A DNA stretch of 64,000 nucleotides from Beta vulgaris subsp. vulgaris (GCF_026745355.1 NC_079202.1:48076787-48140786); one strand, 5' to 3'; counted from the stretch's first letter, positions 23,401 through 33,870 are shown. The notes: a model not told the origin generated them from the sequence alone. A program made the numbers and translations.

Positions 23401-24014
23401 TCCAGAAGCTGACAGGAAGGGTAGCTGCACTGAACAGATTCATATCCAGATCATCTGACAAGTGCCACCTGTTTTACAACGTGCTAAAAAAGAATAAAGG
23501 ATTCAACTGGACAGATGAGCATGAAGCTGCATTGCAGGATCTGAAGGCCTACCTGGCTCAACCTCCCCTACTATCAAAGCCATCCACAGGAGAGACTCTC
23601 CAGCTGTATCTAGCTGTTAGCAGCAAAGCGGTAAGTGCGGTACTAGCCAGGGAAGCTGAAAATCAACAACTCCCAGTTTATTACGTTAGCAAATCCTTGC
23701 TGGATGCTGAAACCAGGTACACATCACTTGAAAAGTTAGTGTTAGCTTTATATATGGCATCTCGTAAGTTGAGGCACTATTTTGAGTCTCACCCCATTCA
23801 TGTTATGACTAATTACCCCATCAAAGCAGTATTACGAAAACCTGAGCATTCAGGGAGAATGGCCAAATGGGCCATATCCCTGAGTGCACATGACATTAGG
23901 TATCTACCCAGGACAGCTATAAAATCGCAAGCCCTAGCTGACTTTGTGGCAGACTTTAGCCCTGACTTAGCAGCTACCGCTGAGGAAGAAGTGCGCCACT
24001 TAAAAAGTAGGTAA
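23401..24014 (+). pseudogene. First RNase H (gypsy type) of the Tat element
   Basis: Connection and RNase H part in one open frame: ALNRFISRSSDKCHLFY, FNWTDEHEAALQDLKAYL, LYLAVSSKAVSAVL, PVYYVSKSLLDAETRY and LEKLVLALYMASRKLRHYF. The usual gypsy start (Y-x-D-A-S) reads YLAVSSKAV, so the first catalytic Asp is replaced, as is common in Tat elements that rely on a second RNase H. A stop at 24012 ends the frame. Confidence 0.82.
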
Positions 24015-24384
24015 ATCAGGCTCATGGCAGCTGTATGTGGATGGATCTTCAAACTTCAGAGGGGCTGGTCTAGGTATAGTGCTAAAGTCGCCACAAGGGG
24101 ACATGATAGTACGCGCTATCTGCTGCGATTTTAAAGCTACCAACAATGAAGCTGAATATGAGGCCTTAATCGCAGGTATGATACTAGCACATGATTTAAA
24201 AGCTAACAGTTTGCGTGTCTTCAGTGATTCGTTGCTAATAGTAAGCCAGGTAAATGGAGAGTACGCAGCTAAAGATTCTAAAATGGCCTCTTACCTGGAG
24301 CTAGCCAAAGACAAAGCCAAGTTATTCGAAGAGTTCAGCATAAAACAGATCCCAAGGGACCAGAATACCAAGGCGACGCCCTAG
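24015..24384 (+). pseudogene. Second, archaeal-type RNase H (aRH) of the Tat element
   Basis: YVDGSSNFRGAGLGIVL, NNEAEYEALIAGMILAHDL, RVFSDSLLIVSQVNGEY and IPRDQNTKATP are the four motifs of an intact-looking RNase H1 fold. They supply D (VDGS), E (AEYEAL), D (SDS) and the late acidic position near DQN. A second RNase H between gypsy RNase H and integrase defines the Tat lineage. A frameshift near 24375 cuts the C-terminus. Confidence 0.88.
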
Positions 24385-24473
24385 CTAACCTCGGATCAGC
24401 ACTCAGAAAATGCGATTTCAAATCAATACCTATAGCCCACCTAGCTGAGCCAGCTATCAGCAAAGAGGTAAAC

Positions 24474-25370
24474 ATGGTGCAATCAGATGACAGCCAGGCA
24501 GGAAGCACCAGCTGGACCCAGCCAATCATCGATTTTCTGGAGAGGGGCATCTTGCCAGAAGATAAGCTGGAAGCTAGGAAGCTGCGAATGAAAGCCACAA
24601 GATATCATGTTATTTCTGGCACTCTATTCAAAAGAGCTTGCGCCAGCTACGATCTATTACAAAGATGCTTAGACAAAGACCAATGGGAGCCCACACTCAA
24701 GGAGTTCCATGAAGGTGAATGCGGGTCTCATGCAGCTGGAAGAAGCTTATCAAACAAAATCCTAGCATACGGGTATTATTGGCCAACCATGCGTGCTGAT
24801 GCTAAGAAGTATGTGCAAAAATGCGAAAGCTGCCAGAAACACGCAGGCATGACACATCAGCCAGCTGAGATATTGCACCCCACCTTAACACCCTGGCCTT
24901 TCATGAGGTGGGGCAAACAGAACAACGCCAAGAGGTGCCACAGGAAGAACTCCTTTTTCACTTGTGTATGGATGCGAGGCGGTGCTACCTGCGGAAGTAG
25001 CTGTCCCTACAGCTAGATATGGATTGATGACTCCTGAACCAAGACAAGGAACTTAGCTACGACCTAGATTCCATCGAAGAGTTAAGAGATAGTGCATTAA
25101 TACGAATGGCTGCATAACAACAAATAGTGGCTCGTAGCTTCAACAAGAATGTCAAAGCTAAAGTATTCAAGGTAGGAGATTGGGTTCTAAGGAAAGTTTT
25201 TTAGAATACCCAAGAAGTCAATGCTGGTAAATTAGGAATCAGCTGGGAAGGCCCCTATCTAATCGATCAAGTAGTTGGAAAGGGGGCTTATCGCTTAACT
25301 ACTGAAGATGGAAAAGCAGTACCTAGAAACTGGAACGCTTCTCACCTCAAGCTATATCATTTTTGACCTG
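24474..25370 (+). pseudogene. Integrase remnant lacking the catalytic core (Tat element)
   Basis: The N-terminal zinc domain is present (HEGECGSHAAGR ... CESCQKHAG, an HHCC finger, about 24705-24845). After the tryptophan-proline block at 24890-24910 the sequence jumps straight to the region behind the core ([14 protein letters not shown] in another frame, 24955-25000), so the D,D-35-E domain is deleted. The C-terminal GPY/F module follows at about 25240-25365 (SWEGPYLIDQVVGKGAYRL), interrupted by stops near 25117 and 25204. The element cannot supply its own integrase. Confidence 0.87.
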
Positions 25371-25934
25371 GGGCATCAACCAGGTTACCACCGGGCCGAA
25401 GACGCCAGAATCTTTAAAGGAACCACTGCTTTGAAAGCATTGGTCCACCAGGTAAACAACAACTTAATTTGTCTAACAACTTAAGTATTTTATGCTCATA
25501 GCAGCAAGCCATCTAAGTCCACTTCATACGCAGGTAACGCAAGGGGTCGCAGCACCCAGGTGGGTAGCTGGAATTTCGAGATTCAGCTACAAGGTCGTAG
25601 CGCCAGCATCAAGCAGCTAAGGGTTAGTTCACCCAAACTTAGCTGAATGGTCATAGCACCAAGAAAACGGGCCCAACCTGAGTTGAACAACACTTACCCC
25701 AGGTAAATAGGTTGTTCTAATATCTAAGATCAAAAAGCATGCATGTAACTTAAGTATTTATCAAAGTATCAATAGCTAAAATCAAAAGGCCAAAGCATAA
25801 GTTCAAACGATTAAATTACTGAAAGGAAATATGTTCTTACAAAAACGCATTGCCCCCGTAGGCAATGGTAAAAGTATCAAAGCTAATTAAAACTAAAATG
25901 TTCCAGAAAGAAAGCTGATAAAGTACTAAAGAAA
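25371..25934. other. Spacer between integrase and the antisense gene
   Basis: Begins right after the integrase stop and runs to the 3' end of the antisense ORF. It contains repeated AGCTA/GCAGCT words and short direct repeats of the type GTCGCAGCACC / GTCGTAGCGCC / GTCATAGCACC (25546-25650). No coding sequence recognised. It would hold both the sense 3' part and the antisense terminator. Confidence 0.45.
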
Positions 25935-26477
25935 CTAGGAAGCTACGCTGGCATCATCACCAACAATTTCGTCTTTGCTAGCTGGAGCGGCACCCTCTGG
26001 CTGGTTAAGCAGTAGAGGAGATCCAGCTGTAGATTGTTCTGAGTCATCTGCCTTCCCACCAGTAGCTAGGGCCTCCAAGGCAGCCATCGAGTCCAGCTTG
26101 AGGAACCTGTCGATGTAAAAGTTGATACCCTTGTCGTCCAGCTTCTTGAATTTTATCAGGTATGCCAGCTTCGCAGTTTCAATAATTTTTGCCTCAGCCT
26201 GAACATCTAAAACCCTTTCTTCAGCATCTCTGACAACTGTGTTCAGGCGCGCATTTTCTTTCTCCGCCTCAGCTCTCTTTTCATCTTTTTCTTGCCTCTC
26301 TTTCTCCATTAATTTTTGCTCAGCAGCTAGCTTGCTCTCAGCATCCAGCCGAGACCGTTTCTCCCTCTCCAGCTTAGCTTGGTGGCTCATATTGTCCTTT
26401 TGCAGACGAGCCACCTTATCCTGAAGGGTAGCGACAGTCCGCAAGCTGTCCCTGGCAGCTATGCAGCTCTGGGAAAG

Positions 26478-26558
26478 CTGGCGAGGCAATGAAAATCATA
26501 AGAATAAGCGGCAGTAATCATTTTCTTAATCTAAAGTGGGTCAAAAGACGTTACTAAC
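26478..26558 (-). other. aORF intron 3
   Basis: 81 bp. Donor CTGCAG/GTTAGTAACG and acceptor CGCCAG/CTTTCC. The flanking exons read CAG (phase 0) then CTT TCC CAG in the same frame. Confidence 0.65.
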
Positions 26559-26890
26559 CTGCAGGGATAGCTGAACAGCATGATTCAGGATGACCTCAGG
26601 GTCCTGTCCCTTTAACCTCTTTTGTGCAGCTGGGAATACGAGCTTGTCAGCTGCAGGCCAGATCCCCTTCTAGACCTTCTTCAGCTAGAAGTCAGCAGGA
26701 AAGCTCACGAGGACTTCATCTCTAGGAGAATCCGTCGTGATGTCAATGGTGGTTGGGATGGTAGATGAGCGAAGGTGCTTGCGAGGAGCCCTCTCAACCT
26801 GAGTTTGCCCAGAGGAGGCTGCTGATCTCTTCCTATTCTTCAGCCTGTCCATAGCATCTTCATCAGACAAATTGCTAGACCTTGCTGGAG

Positions 26891-26972
26891 CTGCATGGAT
26901 GAGGAAAACCTAGTTAGCCTAATATCCAAGAATTATGAGCAAAGTAAAACCTTCACCAAAAATCAAAATTAC
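26891..26972 (-). other. aORF intron 2
   Basis: 82 bp. Donor TCGACAG/GTAATTTTG and acceptor CATCCATGCAG/CTCCAGC. The phase is 1 and the frame is preserved into SNLSDEDAMDRLKNRK. Confidence 0.7.
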
Positions 26973-27124
26973 CTGTCGACATTGAATTGGTACGAGAAGA
27001 AGCCTTAGAATCCAGAGGTAAAACTTCAGCAGGAGCTGTGAAGGTGCGTTCCTCGATAGGGAAATTAAGCAAGTCTTGTAGCCTCTCAGCTTGTTCAGGA
27101 ATCTGGGAGATAATAGGGCCAGAC

Positions 27125-27197
27125 CTGCAAGAGAAACAAGGTAAGAACCTAGTTAATTCATTTTTAGAAACAAAGCACAAATTGGACAGTTAGGTAC
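27125..27197 (-). other. aORF intron 1
   Basis: 73 bp. Donor ACTAAAG/GTACCTAAC and acceptor TTTCTCTTGCAG/GTCTGG with a pyrimidine-rich tract. The frame across it cannot be settled because exon 1 has frame changes just before the donor. Confidence 0.6.
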
Positions 27198-27823
27198 CTT
27201 TAGTAGACCAACCCCAACTAGAGGGCCCCCGCTTCGCCCAGCGAATCTTTCACTACAAAGAAATACCTAGTCTTCCAAATAGAGTCTGATGCAATTGTAC
27301 ATTCTATTAATGGGGGAAGGGAGCCTTAGCCTAAAAGTGATGAAACCCTTGCCCGATTTTCTAACGCTATAGGCAGTCAGTAGTTCGTTTAGAGAGAAAG
27401 GATTATGCCATGTCTTAGTTAGGGCTTCTAAGGTTAGGCAGGTTTTCCAAAAAGCTGGCATTAGCTGGCCAGGAGAAAGGTGCAAGATTCCATGAAAGAT
27501 CTAGTGAGGGGAAAAGGTGTAATTGTATCCTAGGTAAAAAGGGTGCTCGTAATAGCAAATGTAATCTTCAGGGCAGGTTTCGGGCCTGCATGTGGGAGTA
27601 GGGAGGATAATCTGAGCATTTTCAGGGAAGCCCCCCAGAACTTTAAGCACCTCAAGATCTCTCTCAGTAACAGACGAAGCAACGTCATCTATGGCTCTAC
27701 CCATTAGAAAGAAGAAAAAATCTACAGAGTTCTTGAGGAAGAAAGAAGAGAAAGAAGCTTTACCTGAGAAGGAGATGAAGTCGCTAGAAAATAAAGTGAA
27801 GTTCAGGAAAAGAGGAGGAGTCC

Positions 27824-27831
27824 TTTAAATA
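27824..27831 (-). promoter_or_regulatory. TATA-like box upstream of the antisense ORF
   Basis: The minus strand reads TATTTAAA about 120 nt before the ATG at 27704, in the unique stretch between aORF and 3' LTR. It would give the antisense gene its own promoter, independent of the LTR. Confidence 0.4.
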
Positions 27832-28155
27832 CTGGTAGCTCAACGGTAGTTTGGGCTAACGGATAAAAATTTATTGATGCGTGAAAAAATTATCTTTTAG
27901 CTGTTGATAAGTAATCATTTATCTGATGAATTTTTTCTTCCCAAGAAAATTATCTTTTCAGCGGATTAAAGGAATTTATCTTCTAGAGTAAAAGTTGTTA
28001 TCTTCACACGTTTTAATTCCTCAGATTAAGAGATAAAATTTTGAGAAATACAAGTTTGTTTAAATCTTAAGTCCTTTTGCTAACAGTTTGTTTTTGATTG
28101 GTAACTTGCGATTTTAACTCAGCTACGCCTAGGTTGGCATCACAATTAGGGGAAT
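27832..28155. other. Region before the 3' LTR with weak polypurine tract
   Basis: AT-rich. The last bases before the LTR are ACAATTAGGGGAAT, a short purine tract that could prime plus-strand synthesis. No gene. Confidence 0.45.
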
Positions 28156-28809
28156 TGTTATGTCCTAAAAATTTCCTAAGCTGACCTGCAGGTTATGCAT
28201 CTGTCCCAACTAGAGATTATCAGGTAGCAGCTACAACAAGCAGAGATGAAGGGAGTTGAATAAATTCGGTTGAAAGAGCATTGGATACTGATCAAGACCA
28301 AGTCAAAATAAGTGACGTTAAGCCAAAGAAATAGGAGGAAGTGGTTAGCCAGCAGAAGAAGAGATCTCCCTAGATTCTAGGAGGTGTGGCACTTTCGTAG
28401 GGAAGTTAGTTATGCAACGTTCAAATAAGGAGTAACGTTATACAATTGTATTAGTATAAATAGAAGGGAATAACACTCTGTAAAACACAAGTCTTTACAT
28501 TGCACTTACTTACATTCTTTCTCTCTTCTACATTTACAATATTCTCAAGTGTATTTAGTACAAGCTCTAAGCTGCTAGCTGTTAGCTATAAGTTGTAATC
28601 TTCTCAAATAGTGGATTGGTGGACTCAATTCCACCCGCGGTTTTTACCCTCTTCCTGGGGTTTTCCGCGTCACCATTTCTTGGTGTCTTTGTCTTTGCTT
28701 TGCATTCTCTTTTAATTCCGTAGCTAGCATCCTTTGTTGTTTGTAGCTGCATCTCCATTAGCTGTAGATCCTCAGCTAAGTTCTGCCTGATCAGAATTTG
28801 GCATAAACA
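28156..28809 (+). repeat. 3' LTR of the Tat element
   Basis: 654 bp. It differs from the 5' LTR by one missing A near 28185 and single-base changes near 28175, 28210, 28231, 28582 and 28669. It ends CATAAACA followed by the ATGAT duplication. Confidence 0.95.
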
Positions 28810-28814
28810 ATGAT

Positions 28815-29106
28815 CTTCTAAGTGAATCAACAAGAACTTATGTTTAGAGTTTGAGAAGAACACTCAAGAGAAATTAGCAAAGTTTCTCTCAAGCAAAGCA
28901 AGTAGTTTAGAGTATGGAAAAACTGATTTTAATCACTGATTAAGGACCTTTAATCCACTAATTAAGAATCTTAATAGTCATTAAACGGATAACGTACACA
29001 ATATAACGGTTGGAAACCGTCAACGCACCTTTTCACGTCCCCAAAACAGAAGACCCATCGCGACTCGCGATACAGATTGCGAGTCATGGCAAAGCACTGG
29101 TAAATT
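28815..29106 (-). repeat. Copia-2 3' LTR, proximal piece, with internal deletion
   Basis: Continues the LTR after the gypsy insertion and matches 43395-43520 and then copy 1 (about 90-247). At 29100/29101 it jumps from GCACTGG to AATTTCGATC. In copy 1 about 321 bp (248-568) lie between these words, including the LTR end and polypurine tract. The LTR-interior junction has thus been deleted. Confidence 0.8.
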
Positions 29107-29566
29107 TCGATCATAATGATAGACAAAGCTTTGAATCATATAACCACTACAAATTATTGAAGATACTAATACACATAAACATAAACTAGGTTCTTAACCT
29201 CCGACACCTATGAAGCCTTGGTGTTCATATCCATTCATAAGCGTTCCAAGTCAAGGCTTAGATTTGGTGAAGCGGCCAAACCTCTAGCTCATATAGGTAA
29301 ATCTTTATGAACATGCTCCTACAATTAAGCACTTTATCAAAGATTTATTAAGAATAAATTCAACCTCTTTAACATTGTAGCAACAAGCACTAACCTTGGG
29401 ATGTATCAAACAAGTGCTCCCAACCTTCTAGAGAATACTATCCTCTTTAAATTTGAGACTAACGTTGTATTAGACATCAAATAGAGTTTTCCTTCACCAT
29501 AGGTTGTTCAATAGGCTTAAGACCCATCCTTTATTCATTTTGTTCACTAGTTCCCTTGACAACGGT
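29107..29566 (-). mobile_element. Copia-2 3' non-coding region
   Basis: Matches copy 1 at 570-894 up to the point where CACTA-1 starts there, and then runs on to the RNase H stop. No ORF. Confidence 0.7.
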
Positions 29567-31579
29567 TTAGTACGTATCAGCCAAGTTCAAACTAGACCAA
29601 ACAAAATTAATAGTTATACAACTATTCCTTATCATTTCCCGCACATAGCTATGTATAACTCCAATGTGCCTTGACTTGCCATTGTAGATTTCCCTATAAG
29701 CTTTAGCTATGGTTGATGCACTATCACAATGAATAGCAAGAGGTGACATAGGTTTGACCAATAAGTCAACCTCACTCAACACATTCCTTAGCCATTCCGC
29801 TTCTTGGCAACAACAAGCCAATGTAGTGAATTCTGATGCCATAGTGGAATTCATTATACATGTTTGCTTTTTGGATGCCCATGAAATAATACCTCCTCTA
29901 AGAAGAAACACCCATCCACTAGTGGATGAATAATCTTCCTTTTGGAAATCCAACAGCATCGAGTAACCTTCTAAATAGAAGGTTCTCTTTGTAAGTTATG
30001 ACATACTCGAAGGTCTTATTCAAATACCTTAGCACTCTTCTCAATGCTTGCCAATGCAACTATAGGATTATAGTATACCTACTAAGCTTGCAATAGCAAA
30101 AGTTCTATCCGACGAGTGCTAGTCATAGCATACATCAAGCTTCCAATTAAGCTTGCATACTCCATTGTGAAATAGGAGTACCACTACTCGGAACCAAGTG
30201 AATACTAGGATCCATGGGAGTAGCAAAATGAGTCGAATTTAACGCATTAAACCTCTTGACCACCTTCTCAATATTATGAGATTGTGATAAAGAAATAGAC
30301 CCTTTCCCTCTCATTATTCTAATACCTAGAATAACATCCGCTTCAACCAAATCTTTCATGGAGAGGCTAGAAGATAGAAAGACTTTGGTTTTTTCCACTT
30401 GTTCCAAATCAGTCCCAAAAATAAGCATATCATCCACATATAAGCAAATTATAACTCTTTTACCGTCATTATCAAATTTGCTATATACACACTTATCAGA
30501 CTGATTTATTTTGAACCCACTAGACAAAATAACCTCATCAAAATTTTGATGTCATTGCTTAGGTGCTTGTTTAAGACCATACAAAGATCTAACTAATTTG
30601 CAAACTTTAGTTTCTTGACCTTTTACTACAAACCCCTCAGGTTGATTCATGTACGCTTCCTCCTCCAATTCACCATTAAGGAAAGCATATTTAACATCCA
30701 TTTGGTGAATTACTAGACCATGAATCGCAACTAATGCAATTAAAAATCTAATGGTAGCTATTCTAGCTACTGGAGCATAAGTGTCAAAATAATCGATACC
30801 CTATCTTTGCCTAAAACTTTGGACCACTAACTGGGCCTTATGTCTTAGTATGGTTCCATCGATCTTCCTTTTCCTTACGAAAATCCATTTACAACCTAGA
30901 GGTTTGCAATCGGGAGGTAAATTAGCTAAAATCCAAGTATGATTTCCCATTATTGAATCCATTTCATCATTCACTGCCTCTTTCCAGAAAGCAGAATCAT
31001 GAGACTTCGTAGCCTCATCAAAGGTCCTAGATCCTCCTCCATATTATAACAATATGAAATTTGAGTCAAAATTGACTCCCTTGAACCTTCAACTAAATAT
31101 ATTTGAAAATCCGGTCCAAAAGATTTCTCTTTTCTAATTCTTTTATTTTTTTCCTAATTTCCGGTGTTGTAGTATCATGATCACTAGAACTAGTACTAGG
31201 TATCATCATGTCCTTTGGTCTTGGAATCAATGAGAATCTAGTCTCATCAAATATAGCATCCCTTGACTCTATCACGGAATGGATAGAGACACAGTCATTG
31301 GGCTCAATGACATGAAACCTATAGGCTTTGCTATGTACCGCATAGCCTATAAAAATGCGACCAATTCCTTTTTCACCTAATGTTTTCCTTTTAGGTTCCG
31401 TCAATTTGACAATTGCCTTACATCCCCATTACCCTAATGCAATTGAGATTAGGCTTATTATTACACCAAAGTTCATAAGGGGTAGTCTTATTCCTTTTAT
31501 TAGGAACTCGATTTAATATATATCATGCAGTTAAAATTGCATCACCCCATAAACCGTTATTAAGACCCGAATTAGAAAG
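29567..31579 (-). pseudogene. Copia-2 pol, 3' part: integrase end, RT and RNase H
   Basis: The minus strand reads, from 31579: GLNNGLWGDAI and the integrase C-terminus, then the post-integrase linker (31404-31093, GEKGIGRIFIGYAVHSKAYR). The RT follows (about 30850-30147) with APVARIATIRFLIALVA, HQMDVKYAFLNGELEEEAY, SLYGLKQAP and the catalytic YVDDM at about 30440. The RNase H (29959-29567) has SGWVFLLRGGIISWASKKQ, TMASEFTTLACCCQEAEWL and HCDSASTI. Stops and shifts near 31060, 30830, 30555 and 30150 break the frame. Confidence 0.88.
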
Positions 31580-32836
31580 CACTAGTGGAAAAATGAAGAA
31601 GGGTTGCGCTAAAAAAGGCATGTAGGGCTGCGCTTTTTGACAGCAGCCCTTTCAGTAGCAGCCCTTCACTTTTTAAGTAGGGCTGCGCTAGAAAAGCGCA
31701 GCCCTTAAGCTAGAAGGGTTGCGCTAGTTAGGAAAAAGCGCAGCCCTTCTGAGCTAGAAGGGTTGCGCTTTTTCCTAACTAGCGCAGCCCTTCCTACAAA
31801 AAAAAAAAATAAAAAAAAATTTTTTTTTTGACATTTTTTTACTCATAACTCACATTTTCTGAAATTAAACAGAAGAGAAGAGAAACGAAACGAAAATACT
31901 AAACCCAAAACAATAAAAAGAATGAAACGAAAATGAAAAAAAGGAACAAAAACTAATATACAAAGAGAAGTATACAAGAAGTATACAAGAACATTAATCA
32001 TAACAAAGATGAAGATACAAGAAATTATATACAAAGAGAAGTATACAAGAACATTAATCAAAATAAACAAAGAGAAGTATACAAGAACATTAATCAAAAC
32101 AAAGAGAAGTATACAAGAACATTAATCAAAATATGTAAACAAAGAGAAGTATACAAGAACATTATAGATCTGAAAATACAAGAACTACCTCCAAACATTA
32201 ACCTAATAATGTTTAAATACATAATTTAAGGGAAAAAAAAAATTCGGAAAAACTTAAAATGGCTATTTGGAGGCTTAAACGAACTCGGATGGCTTAAAAA
32301 GCCTAAATGTCACGGCATAGCGGTGAGTTTGACTCGTTGGCCCGTTCCGCTTCTGAAAAGGTATCACAATAGACAATCGGACTCCGTTGCCATGTTTAGT
32401 GCAAATCATTTCAAGGTTTTTGTCGCAAATGTTTATGGGAGTTTTTGAGAGAGAAGAGAGGATGAGAGAGAAGAGAGGATGAGAGAGAAGTAGGAAAGGA
32501 ATAATGAGGGACGTGAGAGAGGAGAGAGAATGAGGGATAATATATTTGACGAATCCCCGCTCAATATTTCAAAGCCCGCGATTTCGAAATTTCAAATTTT
32601 TTCAGGAAAGGTTGCGCTTTTTTAAAAAAGCGCAGCGCTACATAGCAAAGGGCTGCGCTTTTTAAAAAAGCGCAGCCCTTCATTAGTAGGGTTGCGCTTT
32701 TTAAAAAAGCGCAGCCCTTCTTACCTACAGAAGGGCTGCGCTTTTTTAAAAAAGCGCAGCCCTTCACTAGTAGGGCTGCGCTTTTACGAAAAGCGCAACC
32801 CTTCTTGCGCAGCCCTTTCTGTTTTTTCCCCTAGTG
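31580..32836 (+). mobile_element. CACTA-A: small non-autonomous CACTA in copia integrase
   Basis: 1257 bp, CACTAGTGGAAAA at one end and the inverse TTTTTTCCCCTAGTG at the other, flanked by AAG (31577-31579 and 32837-32839). Subterminal repeats GGGCTGCGCTTTT occur in both orientations at both ends. There is no transposase. It is homologous throughout to CACTA-C (for example 32270-32400 against 51180-51310). It probably moves with the help of a B-type element sharing its ends. It splits the copia integrase between MVNTML and SNSGLNNGL. Confidence 0.93.
31840..32220. repeat. Tandem 'GAGAAGTATACAAGAACATT' repeats in CACTA-A
   Basis: The words AAGTATACAAGAACATTA and AATCAAAATAAACAAAGAG recur five or so times between about 31970 and 32165, forming an AT-rich tandem array. 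CACTA-C has a comparable but different array of ACTAATATACAGAAGAACG at 50895-51030. Confidence 0.65.
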
Positions 32837-32839
32837 AAG

Positions 32840-33475
32840 CATGGTGTTTACCATTTCTTTTAGAACCCTATTTTTCCTTTCCGCTATACCATTACTTTGA
32901 GGTGAGTATGAGGCGGTTGTTTCATGAATTACACCAGTGGAACTAAAATAACTAGATTATAGTATCCACCTCCCCTATCCGTTCGAAGTCTTTTAACTTT
33001 TTTATTAAGTTCAAGTTCCACTTCGGTCTTAAAGGTCTTAAACTATTCTAGTGCTTCATCTTTAGTGAATAATAAATATATGTAAAAAAAACCTTGAAAA
33101 ATTATCAATAAAAGTTATCATATATTTTTTATTTCCCAAAGAAGGTGAACTATGAAAATCTTACAAGTCACTATGCACCAATTCTAGCAATACTGTTTGT
33201 CTAGTCACACCAGGATAAGGATTTTTTGTAATTTTATTTACAACGAATGTATTACACTTCTCTAGCTTTAAATCGAAAGGAGGTATTAAACCCATCGTAG
33301 ACATGTCATATAATCTACGATAGTTCACATGACATAAACGATTGTGCCATACAGAAGAAACATCAAGCATGTAAATAGATTAGTATCAATTTTATTAGTA
33401 CTGCTAAATTTAAACATTCCATTACAAAAGAAACCTTGTCCAACATAAATACCACCCTTGAAAATAATAAATTTA
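32840..33475 (-). pseudogene. Copia-2 pol, middle: pre-integrase and integrase
   Basis: The GAG-pre-integrase domain (33370-33161) reads VWHNRLCHVNYRRLYDMS, including the H and C residues of the zinc-binding motif. The integrase core then gives ITFIDNFSRF, RTDRGGGYY and YSPQSNGIAERKNR, carrying the three acidic residues of the D,D-E triad, but with several stops around 33000-33090. It is cut by CACTA-A on one side (32837) and CACTA-B on the other (33475). Confidence 0.85.
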
Positions 33476-33870
33476 CACTAGTAGAAAAATGCAGAAAGGC
33501 TGCGCTGAAAATGACATGTAGAGCTGCGCTTTTCGACAGCAGCCCTTTCAACAGCAGCCCTTCACTTTTCAAGTAGGGCTGCGCTAGTAAAGCGCAACCC
33601 TTCACAATGAAGGGCTGCGCTTTTTACTAAAAAGTTGCGCTTTTTAGTAAAAAGCGCAGCCGTTTTAAGATTGAAGGGTTGCGCCTTCTGAACTAGCGCA
33701 ACCTTTCTAAGCTTGAAGGGCTTTGCTTTTTTAACAAGCACAGCCCTTCTAAGCTTGAAGGGCTGCTGGCTCAGGGAGCCATGCTACTATGAAGGGCTGC
33801 GCTAGTTGAAACTATCGCAACCCTTTTTCTTAGAAGGGTTGCGCTAGTTGAAACTAGCGCAGCCCTTCAC
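33476..33870. repeat. Left subterminal repeats of CACTA-B
   Basis: About ten copies of AGGGCTGCGCTTTT-like words in both orientations, many as inverted pairs able to form hairpins (for example 33820-33870, GCGCTAGTTGAAACTAGCGC). These are the likely binding sites for the family's TNPA protein. Confidence 0.75.

Larger units (their letters stand above)
25935..27704 (-). pseudogene. Spliced antisense ORF (aORF) of the Tat element
   Basis: Opposite to gag-pol and just before the 3' LTR. The minus strand encodes exon 1 (27704-27198) with a segment like the putative gypsy-type transposon domain (Transposase_28-like; LHLSPGQLMPAFWKTCLTL). Exon 2 is 27124-26973 and exon 3 is 26890-26559. Exon 4 (26477-25935) forms a long coiled coil (KLEREKRSRLDAESKLAAEQ) and an acidic tail. 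Introns 2 and 3 keep the frame exactly. In-frame TAGs at 27486-27488, 26685-26687 and about 26670, plus frame changes around 27230-27290, break it. Antisense ORFs at this place are known from Ogre/Retand; their role is unknown. Domain naming is from memory of the family. Confidence 0.75.
19739..28809 (+). mobile_element. Tat-lineage (Retand-like) Ty3/gypsy element in the Copia-2 LTR
   Basis: LTRs at 19739-20393 and 28156-28809, flanked by a perfect ATGAT duplication (19734-19738 and 28810-28814). The interior has primer site, gag, protease, RT, a first RNase H, a second archaeal-type RNase H, an integrase remnant, then an antisense ORF before the 3' LTR. Two RNase H domains and the antisense ORF are marks of the Tat group (Ogre, Retand). 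The LTRs differ by about five substitutions and one indel in 655 bp, so insertion is recent. Even so gag-pol is heavily broken and the integrase core is deleted, so this copy is non-autonomous. Confidence 0.93.

Noticed and set aside
19739..28809. Endogenous pararetrovirus
   Set aside because: RT and RNase H could suggest one, but real LTRs, a 5-bp target duplication, an integrase zinc finger and two RNase H domains identify a Tat gypsy element; no movement-protein region was seen.
31840..32220. Minus-strand hydrophobic ORF (31843-32097) resembling a membrane protein
   Set aside because: Produced by translation of the AT-rich tandem words in CACTA-A. The related array in CACTA-C does not keep it.
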